Below, piece by piece: positions 24,629-33,443 of a stretch of DNA of 36,992 nucleotides. Source of the stretch: Flavobacterium psychrophilum (GTDB lineage Bacteria > Bacteroidota > Bacteroidia > Flavobacteriales > Flavobacteriaceae); assembly GCA_022729635.1 (NCBI GenBank), contig DZAU01000015.1, positions 1-36,992 of the forward strand, read 5' to 3'. The notes under the pieces were generated by a model. The model saw only the letters and a program-made list of their open reading frames with translations, was not told where the DNA came from and made no database searches. Made by a program: the position numbers and the translations under genes. Within the stretch, counting starts at the first letter, position 1. Every line of letters starts with the position of its first letter.

Positions 24629-25981
24629 ATGAAAGAACTAGTAAACAATCTAAAAGGAGACAGAGTAATATGGTCATTCGTGGCTTTATTAGCCTTGTTT
24701 TCGTTTATGCCTGTTTTTAGTGCGAGTAGTAATTTGGCTTATTTGGGTCACGGAACAGGCAACACAATTAGTTACTTGTTGAAACATTTGGCACATATTT
24801 TTATTGGTTTTATCATTATTTATTGGGTTCATAAAGTGCCATATCATTATTATAGAGGGATTTCAAAAATTGCTTTACCAATAGTTTGGTTATTATTGGG
24901 TTACACGATGATAAAAGGAACGGTTATTGCCGGAGCCAATGCCAGTCGATGGATACAAATACCATTCATTGGAATATCATTTCAAACATCAACCTTAGCA
25001 GCCATTGTTTTGTTTATTTTTACTGCAAGATATTTGGCCAAAAAAAGAGAGGAAGAAATTGCTTTTAAGGATTCTCTAATAGAACTTTGGCTTCCAATTT
25101 TTGTAACTTTGATGTTTATCTTGCCATCAAATTTTTCCACCACAGCACTCATTTTTTCGATGATTTTAATGCTGACTTTCGTGGGTAAATATCCGTTAAA
25201 ATATATCGGATTTATTCTTGGAGCAGGAATTGCTGCATTAGCGTTATTCGTTTTGTTGTCCAAAGCTTCTCCGAATTCTCATTTTTTTAGTCGAGTTAAC
25301 ACTTGGAAAAGCAGAATCGAAAACTTCAGAACCGATAAACCTGGCGAAGACGATTATCAAATAGAAAAAGCAAAAATAGCTATTGCTTCAGGCGGGATTT
25401 ACGGACTTGGACCTGGAAAAAGTGTGCAAAAACATTTTTTACCACAATCTTCATCCGATTTTATTTATGCCATTATTGTCGAAGAATGGGGATTAATAGG
25501 AGGTTTGGGAATTTTGTTTTTGTATTTATTACTGTTTTTCAGATTTGTAATCGCAGCTCATAAAGCCAACACCTTATTTGGGAAATTACTGGTCGTCGGG
25601 TTGGGTTTTCCAATGATTTTTCAGGCGATGATTAATATGGCTGTAGCAGTCGAATTATTGCCAGTAACCGGTCAAACATTGCCACTCATCAGTAGCGGAG
25701 GAAGTTCTATCTGGATGACATGCATTGCGCTGGGAATCATCATCAACGTAACTAAAAAAGAAGAAGAAATAGCCGAAGAAATTAAAGAAAAAGCAAGAAG
25801 AGAAGCCGCTTTGCAAAAACTTATTGATAAGCAATTAGAAGAAGAAGACAGCCCCCTAACCCCCGAAGGGGGAATCGACGAAGGTCTTGGAGAAGGTGAT
25901 GAAAATTATACAATTGAAGACAAATCCAAGAATCCAATGACGGCTATTAAAGGGATGAGATTTTCTAATTCTAAAGGATAA
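24629..25981 (+). CDS. ftsW: Septal peptidoglycan polymerase FtsW, with palindrome-derived insert
   Basis: FtsW is a SEDS-family glycan polymerase that works with FtsI at the septum. About ten membrane helices are visible. Key segments are the loop SSSDFIYAIIVEEWGLIG, whose Asp is the catalytic acid in SEDS proteins, and the signature LPVTGQTLPLISSGGSS. After the last helix the cytoplasmic tail (about 375-450) is highly charged. Residues 408-416 (SPLTPEGGI) are the in-frame translation of a family A palindromic element (25850-25875). The tail likely tolerates it because it is outside the membrane core. The length is 450 residues. murG starts 15 bases downstream. Confidence 0.93.
   Translation: MKELVNNLKGDRVIWSFVALLALFSFMPVFSASSNLAYLGHGTGNTISYLLKHLAHIFIGFIIIYWVHKVPYHYYRGISKIALPIVWLLLGYTMIKGTVIAGANASRWIQIPFIGISFQTSTLAAIVLFIFTARYLAKKREEEIAFKDSLIELWLPIFVTLMFILPSNFSTTALIFSMILMLTFVGKYPLKYIGFILGAGIAALALFVLLSKASPNSHFFSRVNTWKSRIENFRTDKPGEDDYQIEKAKIAIASGGIYGLGPGKSVQKHFLPQSSSDFIYAIIVEEWGLIGGLGILFLYLLLFFRFVIAAHKANTLFGKLLVVGLGFPMIFQAMINMAVAVELLPVTGQTLPLISSGGSSIWMTCIALGIIINVTKKEEEIAEEIKEKARREAALQKLIDKQLEEEDSPLTPEGGIDEGLGEGDENYTIEDKSKNPMTAIKGMRFSNSKG
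25850..25875 (+). repeat. Family A palindromic element inside ftsW
   Basis: The element starts AGCCCCCTAA and closes on the hairpin CCCCC-GAA-GGGGG (25860-25872). It is read in frame as SPLTPEGGI. The same sequence in another frame gives the stop of rsmH. Confidence 0.85.
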
Positions 25982-25995
25982 ATTAAAGGCAGGAA

Positions 25996-27132
25996 ATGGA
26001 AACAGATAATCAAAAAAAGACTCCAAACTCCCTTCCCGAAGGGAAAGGTCGGGGATGGGCTTTCATATTGAGTGGTGGCGGAACCGGTGGACACATTTAT
26101 CCTGCGGTTGCTATTGCCAATGAATTGAAATCTCGTTTTCCTGAAGCCGAATTTCTTTTTGTAGGTGCCAATGATAAAATGGAAATGCAAAAAGTCCCTC
26201 AGGCTGGTTACATGATTGAAGGTCTTTGGATAGCTGGTTTACAACGAAAATTGACCTTGCAAAACGCAATGTTTCCTTTCAAATTAATCGATAGTTTATG
26301 GAAATCTAGAAATATAATCAAGAAATTTAAACCTGATGTAGTGATTGGAACTGGAGGTTTTGCTTCTGGACCATTATTGCAAATGGCAACTATGTTGAAT
26401 GTCCCAACGGTAATTCAGGAACAAAATTCCTATCCGGGAATTACCAATAAATTATTAAGCAAAAAAGCGGATAAAATATGTGTTGCTTACGAAAATCTAG
26501 AGCGGTTTTTTCCAAAAGAAAAAATGATTTTAACTGGAAATCCGGTACGTCAGGATTTAATTGATATCGAAAGCAAAAGGGAAGAAGCAATACAGTATTT
26601 CAATTTAGATGCCAATAAAAAAACATTGTTAGTTCTTGGCGGAAGCCTTGGAGCAAGAAGAGTCAACCAATTAATAGAAAAGGAATTGGATAATTTTCTT
26701 TCACAAGAGGTGCAGGTTATCTGGCAATGCGGGAAATTATATTTTGAAGATTACAAGAAATACAACTCAAATAATGTTCAGGTTTTAGCATTTATTGACC
26801 GGATGGATTTGGTTTATGCTGCTGCGGATATTGTGATTTCTCGTGCTGGAGCATCATCGGTTTCAGAGTTGTGTATTGTGGGAAAACCTGTGATTTTTAT
26901 TCCTTCGCCAAATGTTGCCGAAGATCATCAAACAAAAAACGCAAAATCAATTGTTGATAAAAAAGGAGCAATAATGCTCAAGGAATCAGAGTTGGATTCA
27001 CAATTTAGCCTTGTTTTTGAAGCCTTGTTGAAAGATCAGGGAAAACAAGAGCAGTTGAGTAAAAACATAAAACAATTGGCTTTGCCAAACGCCACAAAAC
27101 AAATAGTTGACGAAATTGTGAAATTGATATAA
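25996..27132 (+). CDS. murG: Lipid II synthase MurG with palindrome-derived N-terminus
   Basis: MurG adds GlcNAc to lipid I, giving lipid II on the inner face of the membrane. Family motifs are [19 protein letters not shown] (about 26-44), [17 protein letters not shown] and [12 protein letters not shown] (UDP-GlcNAc binding). The length is 378 residues. Normally the GGTGGH loop lies about ten residues from the start. Here an extra N-terminal stretch of about 15 residues precedes it, and residues 9-22 are the translation of a family B palindromic element. No other in-frame start lies between the element and the motif, so the ATG at 25996 must be used and the element must be translated. Confidence 0.94.
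   Translation: METDNQKKTPNSLPEGKGRGWAFILSGGGTGGHIYPAVAIANELKSRFPEAEFLFVGANDKMEMQKVPQAGYMIEGLWIAGLQRKLTLQNAMFPFKLIDSLWKSRNIIKKFKPDVVIGTGGFASGPLLQMATMLNVPTVIQEQNSYPGITNKLLSKKADKICVAYENLERFFPKEKMILTGNPVRQDLIDIESKREEAIQYFNLDANKKTLLVLGGSLGARRVNQLIEKELDNFLSQEVQVIWQCGKLYFEDYKKYNSNNVQVLAFIDRMDLVYAAADIVISRAGASSVSELCIVGKPVIFIPSPNVAEDHQTKNAKSIVDKKGAIMLKESELDSQFSLVFEALLKDQGKQEQLSKNIKQLALPNATKQIVDEIVKLI
26021..26061 (-). repeat. Family B palindromic element inside the murG start region
   Basis: On the minus strand the element begins AGCCCATCCCCGACC and contains the hairpin CCCTTC-GGGAAGGG, matching the copy after ftsI. On the plus strand it is open and translated as part of murG. Confidence 0.8.
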
Positions 27133-27138
27133 ACGCTA

Positions 27139-27330
27139 CGCAAAGTCTCTGACTTTGAGTGTGTGACAAGCGGTCTCCGACCGCCTTAAATTGAAAAGAG
27201 TAGAATTATTATAACGGTCAAAGACCGTTCAACACTTCCACAAAGTCAGAGACTTTGCGGAGCAGAATAACAAAAAAATATAAACAATAAAAAAGAGACT
27301 TTGTGTCTTTGTGTCTTCGCGGCAAAAATG
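27139..27330. repeat. Composite four-hairpin repeat between murG and murC
   Basis: Four hairpins with 3-base loops follow each other: CAAAGTC-TCT-GACTTTG (27141-27157), GCGGTC-TCC-GACCGC (27170-27184), AACGGTC-AAA-GACCGTT (27213-27229) and CAAAGTC-AGA-GACTTTG (27241-27257). The first and last are also inverse copies of each other over 19 bp (27139-27157 / 27241-27259), so the block can fold as one large stem. After it come two CTTTGTGT words and TTCGCGGC just before murC. Confidence 0.85.
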
Positions 27331-27334
27331 AAAA

Positions 27335-28708
27335 ATGAATCTAAATCAAATACATAACGTCTATTTCATAGGCATCGGAGGAATTGGGATGAGTGCTTTG
27401 GCACGCTATTTCAAAGCCATCGGCAAGAATGTATCTGGTTATGACAAAACCGAAACAGAGCTTACAAAAGAGTTGCAACAACTCGGAATTGCCATTCATT
27501 TTGATGATAATATCGATTTAATTCCTGAGGATTATTACCTAGAAAACACCTTGGTAATTATTACGCCGGCTGTTCCAAAATCGCATTCGGAATGGAATTA
27601 TTTTTTAGAACGAGATTTCGAAGTCAAGAAAAGAGCCGAAGTCCTCGGAATAATAACGAAAGACACTTTCTGTTTTGCAGTGGCTGGAACGCACGGAAAA
27701 ACAACAACTTCAAGTATTTTGGGACATATTTTATTTCAAAGTGGCTCAGATGTTACCGCTTTTGTTGGGGGAATTGTCGAAAATTATAATTCGAATTTAA
27801 TAGGAAACGGAAAAACGGTAACGGTTGTCGAAGCCGATGAATTTGACCGTTCCTTTTTGCATTTGCATCCCAATATTGCTTGCGTGACTTCGATGGATGC
27901 GGATCATTTAGATATTTATGGAGACAAATCGGCAATTGAAGATTCGTTTATAGAATTCGCCAATAAAGTTGAAGATAAAACCAAACTTTTTATTCCAAAA
28001 GGATTGCCTTTAGTAGGAATTCAAACCGAAATTTTAGATGCTCAAATTTCCCCTTCGGGGGTTAAAGGGCTTTTCTCCGCTTTCAATATAAGAATCAGCA
28101 ACAACCAATATGTTTTTGATGTGAAAACACCATCAGAAACTTTACAAAACATAGAATTTGGTTTGCCTGGAAAACACAATTTGATGAATGCACTTATGGC
28201 ACTGGCAATGGCAAAAACTTTCGGCCTCCCAACCGGAGACATTGCTAGTGCCTTGCGTTCATTCAAAGGAATAAAGCGACGATTTTCATATCAAATCAAG
28301 ACCGAAAATTTAGTTTATATAGACGATTATGCACATCATCCAACCGAAATAAATGCGGTACATCAGGCAGTTCGAGAATTGTATCCTGACAAAAAAGTTT
28401 TGGCAATTTTCCAACCTCATTTGTTTAGCAGAACTAAGGATTTTGCAGATGATTTTGCAAGAAGTTTAGCCACTTTTGACGAAGTGATTTTATTGGATAT
28501 TTATCCGGCAAGAGAAATGCCTATGGAAGGAATTACATCAACTTGGTTATTGAAAAAAATTGCTAATAATCATAAGAAATTAGTGTCAAAACAACAATTA
28601 ATTTCTACTATTTTAGAAAGCGATGCAACAGTTTTTGTGAGCATCGGAGCAGGAGATATTGGAGAAATGGTTCCATCAATAAAAAAAGCGTTACATGAAA
28701 CTATTTAA
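27335..28708 (+). CDS. murC: UDP-MurNAc:L-alanine ligase MurC, with palindrome-derived insert
   Basis: MurC attaches the first L-Ala to UDP-MurNAc. The N-terminal dinucleotide-like fold reads YFIGIGGIGMSALAR. The ATP loop is GTHGKTT (118-124). EADEFDRSFL, DADHLDIYG and DDYAHHPTEI are family signatures. The length is 457 residues. Residues 238-246, within ISPSGVKGL, are the in-frame translation of an inverted family A element, in a loop of the central domain just before AFNIRISN. It lies away from the ATP loop and catalytic motifs, so activity may be kept. The gap of 202 bases before it holds a four-hairpin repeat. It overlaps ftsQ by 14 bases. Confidence 0.94.
   Translation: MNLNQIHNVYFIGIGGIGMSALARYFKAIGKNVSGYDKTETELTKELQQLGIAIHFDDNIDLIPEDYYLENTLVIITPAVPKSHSEWNYFLERDFEVKKRAEVLGIITKDTFCFAVAGTHGKTTTSSILGHILFQSGSDVTAFVGGIVENYNSNLIGNGKTVTVVEADEFDRSFLHLHPNIACVTSMDADHLDIYGDKSAIEDSFIEFANKVEDKTKLFIPKGLPLVGIQTEILDAQISPSGVKGLFSAFNIRISNNQYVFDVKTPSETLQNIEFGLPGKHNLMNALMALAMAKTFGLPTGDIASALRSFKGIKRRFSYQIKTENLVYIDDYAHHPTEINAVHQAVRELYPDKKVLAIFQPHLFSRTKDFADDFARSLATFDEVILLDIYPAREMPMEGITSTWLLKKIANNHKKLVSKQQLISTILESDATVFVSIGAGDIGEMVPSIKKALHETI
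28046..28071 (-). repeat. Family A palindromic element inside murC (inverted)
   Basis: Read on the minus strand it is AGCCCTTTAACCCC followed by CGAAGGGGAAAT, a close match to the ftsW copy (only about three of 26 positions differ). The minus strand would translate as KSPLTPEG, the same peptide as the sense reading in ftsW. In murC the opposite strand is used and gives ISPSGVKGL. Confidence 0.85.
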
Positions 28709-29417
28709 TTGGGCAAATATTCGATTAGTGCTAATGTTTTCATTGGTAATTTTTTTGTTTTCGTTTACTTCAAATCGAAATAATAATAGAAAATTGACAA
28801 AAGCAGTTGTTATTTTTGTAGGAAATACCGAACCGTTTGTAGATCAGGAAACGGTTAATAAATTGTTAATAGAAAATAATAAAGACGCTAAAAGTATAGG
28901 TAAAGATAAATTAGATTTGAATAAGCTGGAAAAAGGGCTGAACGCACAAGAAATGATTGAAAAATCAGATGTATTTGTGAGTATTGATGGGGTGTTAAAA
29001 GCAGTAGTTAAACAAAAAACTCCAATAGCTAGAGTTTTTGACGGTGACAATTCTTTCTATATTGATTACGAGGGAAATAAAATGCCGTTGTCAACAAATT
29101 TTACAGCGAGAGTTCCACTTGTTTCGGGGGAAATAAATAAAAAAAATAGCGAAGATTTAGCCGAATTATTTCGGATAATAAATGACGATGTGTTTTTGAA
29201 AAAAAATATCATTGGTGCTCAAATTTTACCTAACGGGAGCATAAAAATGCTCAACAGAAATTATAATTATCAAATTGATTTTGGAGGAACCGTAAGGATG
29301 AAAGCTAAATTTAACAATTACAAGGCGTTTTTTCAAAAAGCAGTTTTAGATAGTTCGCTTTATAAATATAAAACAATTGATCTCAGATTTGCGCAACAAG
29401 TGGTGTGTACTAAATAA
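28695..29417 (+). CDS. ftsQ: Cell division protein FtsQ
   Basis: This 240-residue bitopic membrane protein has one N-terminal helix (about 8-24) and a periplasmic part. A POTRA-like segment lies at about 36-105 (VIFVGNTEPFVDQETVNKLL ... VFVSIDGVLKAVVKQKTPIARVF). FtsQ links early and late division proteins. Sequence identity with proteobacterial FtsQ is low, so the assignment rests on topology, the POTRA-like pattern and position between murC and ftsA. It overlaps murC by 14 bases. ftsA starts seven bases later. Confidence 0.87.
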   Translation: MKLFNWANIRLVLMFSLVIFLFSFTSNRNNNRKLTKAVVIFVGNTEPFVDQETVNKLLIENNKDAKSIGKDKLDLNKLEKGLNAQEMIEKSDVFVSIDGVLKAVVKQKTPIARVFDGDNSFYIDYEGNKMPLSTNFTARVPLVSGEINKKNSEDLAELFRIINDDVFLKKNIIGAQILPNGSIKMLNRNYNYQIDFGGTVRMKAKFNNYKAFFQKAVLDSSLYKYKTIDLRFAQQVVCTK

Positions 29418-29423
29418 TAGATA

Positions 29424-30788
29424 ATGGAAAAAGAGAATATTGCAGTAGGTCTAGATATTGGGACAACAAAAATAGTTGCCATGATAGGCAAGAAAAATGA
29501 GTATGGAAAACTCGAGATTTTGGGTGTTGGAAAGTCCAAAAGCCTTGGCGTGGCAAGAGGTGTTGTAAACAATATCACTCAAACAATACAATCGATTCAG
29601 CAAGCCGTTCTTGAAGCCGAAAACAAGTCTGGTTATAAAATAAAAGATGTGGTTGTGGGAATTGCGGGTCAACATATTCGCAGTATTCAACACAGTGATT
29701 ATATCATTAGAAAAAATGCCGAAGAGGTAATAGGAGGCAATGATATTCAGCTTTTGATTGATCAGGTAAATAAATTGGCGATGTTGCCAGGAGAAGAAAT
29801 AATTCACGTTTTACCTCAGGAATTTAAAATAGACGGACAATCTGAAATCAAGGAACCTATAGGAATGTACGGCGGAAGATTAGAGTCTAGTTTTCACGTT
29901 GTGGTTGGGCAAGCTTCTTCTATAAGAAATGTGGGTCGATGCATTCAAAGTTCCGGAATTGAATTATCAGGATTAACCTTAGAACCATTGGCTTCTGCTG
30001 ATGCCGTTTTAAGTCAGGAAGAAAAAGAAGCTGGAGTGGCACTGATTGATATTGGTGGAGGAACAACAGATTTAGCCATTTTCAAAGACGGAATTATTCG
30101 CCATACTGCCGTTATTCCTTTCGGAGGAAACGTGATTACAGATGATATAAAAGAAGGCTGTTCCATTATTGAAAAACAGGCAGAATTATTGAAAGTTAAA
30201 TTTGGTTCGGCTTGGCCTGGAGAAAATAGAGATAACGAAATTGTTTCCATTCCCGGATTAAGAGGGAGAGAACCAAAAGAAATTTCATTAAAGAATTTAT
30301 CAAAAATAATTAACGCTCGTGTTGTTGAAATTATAGAGCAGGTTTTCACTGAAATTAAAGATTACGGACATGAAGATCCACGTAAAAAATTGATTGCAGG
30401 AATAGTTTTAACAGGAGGTGGAGCACAATTAAAACACGTTAAACAATTAGTAGAATTTATCACCGGAATGGATACTAGAATTGGATATCCAAATGAGCAT
30501 TTGGCTGGAAATTCCGATGAAGAAATATCAAGTCCACTTTATGCCACAGCAGTAGGATTAGTGATGAACAGCATTGAAAACAAAACGCAAAGTGCTGTGA
30601 AGATTAATTCGGTTCCCGAAAAAACATCTGTGAGGATTGTACCAAAATCGAAAATTGAGGAACCCGAAGTTGAAATGGAAAGCCCCGATACTATCAAGAA
30701 AGAAGAATCTACAGAAACCAAAATAAGAAGGTCGTTTTTTGACAGATATGTAGATAAAATTAAAGATTTCTTGGACAATGCAGAATAG
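29424..30788 (+). CDS. ftsA: Cell division protein FtsA
   Basis: FtsA is an actin-like ATPase that tethers FtsZ to the membrane. Phosphate-binding motif 1 is GLDIGTTK (9-16) and motif 2 is LIDIGGGTTDLAIF. The adenosine motif is IVLTGGGAQL. The C-terminus ends in a basic/amphipathic stretch (FFDRYVDKIKDFLDN) after a linker rich in Pro/Ser/Glu, consistent with the membrane-targeting helix. The length is 454 residues. It directly precedes ftsZ, with a 40-base A-rich gap. Confidence 0.95.
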   Translation: MEKENIAVGLDIGTTKIVAMIGKKNEYGKLEILGVGKSKSLGVARGVVNNITQTIQSIQQAVLEAENKSGYKIKDVVVGIAGQHIRSIQHSDYIIRKNAEEVIGGNDIQLLIDQVNKLAMLPGEEIIHVLPQEFKIDGQSEIKEPIGMYGGRLESSFHVVVGQASSIRNVGRCIQSSGIELSGLTLEPLASADAVLSQEEKEAGVALIDIGGGTTDLAIFKDGIIRHTAVIPFGGNVITDDIKEGCSIIEKQAELLKVKFGSAWPGENRDNEIVSIPGLRGREPKEISLKNLSKIINARVVEIIEQVFTEIKDYGHEDPRKKLIAGIVLTGGGAQLKHVKQLVEFITGMDTRIGYPNEHLAGNSDEEISSPLYATAVGLVMNSIENKTQSAVKINSVPEKTSVRIVPKSKIEEPEVEMESPDTIKKEESTETKIRRSFFDRYVDKIKDFLDNAE

Positions 30789-30828
30789 AAACAAATTAAA
30801 TAATTAAAAATAATAAAAACCCAATAAG

Positions 30829-32754
30829 ATGATGAGCAACTCAGAATTTGGAAGCATTTCATTTGATTTACCCAAAAACCAGTCAAATGTAATAAAAGTT
30901 ATTGGTGTAGGCGGAGGCGGAAGCAATGCCATAAACCACATGTTTAAACAAGGTATCAAAGGCGTAGATTTTATCGTTTGTAATACTGATTCCCAAGCAT
31001 TGGAAAATAGTTCTGTGCCAAACAAAATTCAGTTAGGCGTAAACCTGACCGAAGGACTTGGAGCTGGAGCAAACCCAGACATAGGACAACAATCTGCAAT
31101 TGAAAGTATTGCTGATATAGAAAAAATGCTCGACAGCAATACCAAAATGGTTTTTATCACCGCAGGAATGGGTGGCGGAACCGGAACCGGAGCAGCGCCA
31201 GTAATTGCTCAATTGGCCAAAGAAAGAGACATTCTAACCGTTGGAATTGTAACTTTACCGTTCTTGTTTGAAGGAAAAGTTCGTCAGGAACAAGCCCTTT
31301 TAGGAATTGATAAGTTGCGAAAACAAGTCGATTCATTAATTGTTATCAATAATAATAAGTTAAGAGAAGTATATGGAAATCTTGGTTTTAAAGCAGGATT
31401 TTCAAAAGCTGACGAAGTTTTGGCCACAGCCTCAAGAGGAATTGCCGAAGTAATTACACATCATTATACTCAAAATATCGATTTAAAAGACGCCAAAACC
31501 GTTTTGGCAAATAGCGGAACTGCAATTATGGGATCGGCGGTTGCATCCGGCGAAAACAGAGCCAAAGAAGCAATTATTTCAGCACTGGATTCTCCATTAT
31601 TAAACGACAATAAAATTACAGGAGCCAAAAACGTATTGTTGCTCATCGTTTCTGGATCAGATGAAATTACCATTGATGAAATAGGTGAAATCAACGATTT
31701 TATACAAACTGAAGCAGGCTTTAATGCGAATATAATTATGGGTGTTGGCGAGGATGAATCACTTGGCGATGCCATTTCGGTAACTATAATTGCAACAGGA
31801 TTTGACATCGAACAACAACGTGAAATTGTAAATGTTGAACCACCAAAAATCATCCACATACTTGGAGACGAGCAAAAAAGTGTACACGATTTAACAAAAA
31901 AAACAGTACCTACATTTAATTGGGATAACGAATCCCCTGTTTCAAACTCAACCGAAAGAATCGTTTTCGAATTATTGGAAGATGTCACTCCTGAACCGGC
32001 AAAAGTGGTAATTAATAGCGATGAACTGATGGGAATGTCTGAGTTTATTAAAAATTTAGACGTGACATTTGAAATAGTTTCTCCAATTAAAGATCTTGAT
32101 TTTGTAGTTTCATCTGCAATAGTTAAGCAAATAGATGTGGTAGAACCAACGATTTTTGAAAAAGAAGAACAAGCTACTTTCTCTTTCGATTTGCCACTTT
32201 TTAAATCTGAACCAGCAAAAACAGAGGACAACAAAATCCTTTTCGAATTGACTAATGAGACACGAGACATCAATGTTAATGAACCAGTTCAATTTGTTCC
32301 TGTAACCGAATTGACCGATAATGGAATCATCAGATATTCTCTTGAAGAATATACTGAAATGGAAAACAGTCTGTTAGATTCAAAACCATCAGTAACTGTA
32401 GTTGACGAAGTAATTCCCGAAGAGATGAACATCACGATGAAACAAGTAGATATAGTTTCAAATACGACTTTAACTTTCGAAAATGTTTCGCCAATGGATA
32501 TGACTATACAGGAAACATTGAAATTCAGAGCTGACGAAAGAAGAAAAAAACTAAAGGAATTCAATTATAAATTTCATAATAATATCTCAAAAATCGATGA
32601 ATTAGAAAAAGAACCAGCATACAAAAGACTGGGAATAGATATTTCTAAACCACAAGTAAACAGCACGAATTCAAGAATTTCAGTTGGAACCGATAGCAAT
32701 GACGATCTTCAACTACGTTCAAATAATTCGTTCTTACACGATAATGTTGACTAA
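30829..32754 (+). CDS. ftsZ: Cell division GTPase FtsZ with long C-terminal linker
   Basis: FtsZ is the tubulin-like GTPase that forms the Z-ring. Motifs are IGVGGGGSNAINHM (25-38), the tubulin signature GGGTGTGA (115-122) and the T7-type loop around DEITIDEIGEINDFI. The GTPase and polymerisation domains end near residue 330. About 300 further residues follow: a variable acidic linker, a charged stretch DERRKKLKEFNYKF and a C-terminal LRSNNSFLHDNVD that probably binds partners. At 641 residues it is far longer than E. coli FtsZ but similar to other flavobacterial forms. Two adjacent ATGs (30829, 30832) are possible starts. It is the last gene of the dcw cluster and is followed by a terminator. 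Confidence 0.96.
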   Translation: MMSNSEFGSISFDLPKNQSNVIKVIGVGGGGSNAINHMFKQGIKGVDFIVCNTDSQALENSSVPNKIQLGVNLTEGLGAGANPDIGQQSAIESIADIEKMLDSNTKMVFITAGMGGGTGTGAAPVIAQLAKERDILTVGIVTLPFLFEGKVRQEQALLGIDKLRKQVDSLIVINNNKLREVYGNLGFKAGFSKADEVLATASRGIAEVITHHYTQNIDLKDAKTVLANSGTAIMGSAVASGENRAKEAIISALDSPLLNDNKITGAKNVLLLIVSGSDEITIDEIGEINDFIQTEAGFNANIIMGVGEDESLGDAISVTIIATGFDIEQQREIVNVEPPKIIHILGDEQKSVHDLTKKTVPTFNWDNESPVSNSTERIVFELLEDVTPEPAKVVINSDELMGMSEFIKNLDVTFEIVSPIKDLDFVVSSAIVKQIDVVEPTIFEKEEQATFSFDLPLFKSEPAKTEDNKILFELTNETRDINVNEPVQFVPVTELTDNGIIRYSLEEYTEMENSLLDSKPSVTVVDEVIPEEMNITMKQVDIVSNTTLTFENVSPMDMTIQETLKFRADERRKKLKEFNYKFHNNISKIDELEKEPAYKRLGIDISKPQVNSTNSRISVGTDSNDDLQLRSNNSFLHDNVD

Positions 32755-32777
32755 CTAATTCAAACCAAAGTTGCCCG

Positions 32778-32814
32778 ACCCGAAAATTAAGATAATTTTC
32801 GGGTTGTTTTTTTT
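32778..32814 (+). terminator. Rho-independent terminator of the dcw cluster
   Basis: ACCCGAAAATTA (32778-32789) pairs perfectly with TAATTTTCGGGT (32793-32804) across a 3-base loop, followed by a T-rich run (32807-32814). It starts 24 bases after the ftsZ stop. Confidence 0.9.
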
Positions 32815-32839
32815 GTCCATTTAGGAACAAAGTAATCTA

Positions 32840-32870
32840 TTGCTAAAACCATTAAATTTCTTTAAATTTG
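32840..32870 (+). promoter_or_regulatory. Promoter of the YqeY-like gene
   Basis: TTG at 32840-32842 and TAAATTTG at 32863-32870 are 20 bases apart, the best-spaced -33/-7 pair in the window on the plus strand. The leader is about 100 bases. Confidence 0.65.
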
Positions 32871-32920
32871 TCCTCCTGATTGCAACCGAGGAAATTTAAC
32901 GTTTAAACATTCTCAAATCT

Positions 32921-32943
32921 GCAACCAGCCAGCCAGCCGGCAG
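32921..32943. repeat. Degenerate copy of the CCTGCC palindrome in the yqeY leader
   Basis: Three CCAG words run into CCGGCAGG. The right half equals the end of the 20-bp palindrome found in the tRNA remnants; the left half has drifted to CCAGCCAG. Two copies of ATCATAAA(T) follow before the start codon. Confidence 0.5.
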
Positions 32944-32977
32944 GTTTAAAATCATAAATCTAAAATCATAAATTATT

Positions 32978-33427
32978 ATGAGCTTATCAACACAAATCAT
33001 GGAGGACATCAAAACCGCCATGAAAGCCAAAGATACGGTAGCATTAGAAGCTTTAAGAGCTATCAAATCGGAAATACTTTTAGCCCAAACAGCAACTGGA
33101 TCAAAAGAAGAATTATCGTCAGCCGACGAGATTAAACTGCTACAAAAACTAGTAAAAACCCGTAAGGATAGTGCCAAAATTTATACAGAACAAACCCGTA
33201 TGGATTTAGCCGAACCAGAATTAGCTCAAATTGCGGTAATCGAAAAATTCTTACCAACACAATTAAGTGAAGCCGAAGTAGAAGCCATCATTGCAAAAAT
33301 TATTGCAGAAACTGGCGCATCAGGAATTGCTTCAATGGGAAAAGTTATGGGAATTGCTTCAGCACAATTAGGCGGAACCGCCGAAGGAAAAACTATTTCT
33401 ACAATTGTTAAAAGACTTTTAGTATAA
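32978..33427 (+). CDS. GatB/YqeY domain-containing protein
   Basis: This 149-residue helical protein has the YqeY/tail domain that is also the C-terminal domain of the GatB amidotransferase subunit. Signatures are the opening DIKTAMKAKDTVALEALRAIKSEI, LLQKLVKTRKDSA, and the end GASGIASMGKVMGIASAQLGGTAEGKTISTIVKRLL. In GatB this domain contacts tRNA. As a stand-alone protein its role is not established, though a link to tRNA-dependent amidation is often suggested. It has its own promoter after the ftsZ terminator. The tRNA-Arg gene begins 16 bases downstream, so the two may be on one transcript. Confidence 0.9.
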   Translation: MSLSTQIMEDIKTAMKAKDTVALEALRAIKSEILLAQTATGSKEELSSADEIKLLQKLVKTRKDSAKIYTEQTRMDLAEPELAQIAVIEKFLPTQLSEAEVEAIIAKIIAETGASGIASMGKVMGIASAQLGGTAEGKTISTIVKRLLV

Positions 33428-33443
33428 ATACTAATTAAATATT

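Noticed and set aside
27139..27259. Possible CRISPR array in the murG-murC gap
   Set aside because: The repeated units are inverse hairpins of differing sequence and spacing, not direct repeats with unique spacers of equal length, and no cas gene is present.
31470..32564. Long minus-strand open frames opposite ftsZ
   Set aside because: They are Ser/Ile-rich shadows of the ftsZ codon pattern without start signals or family features.
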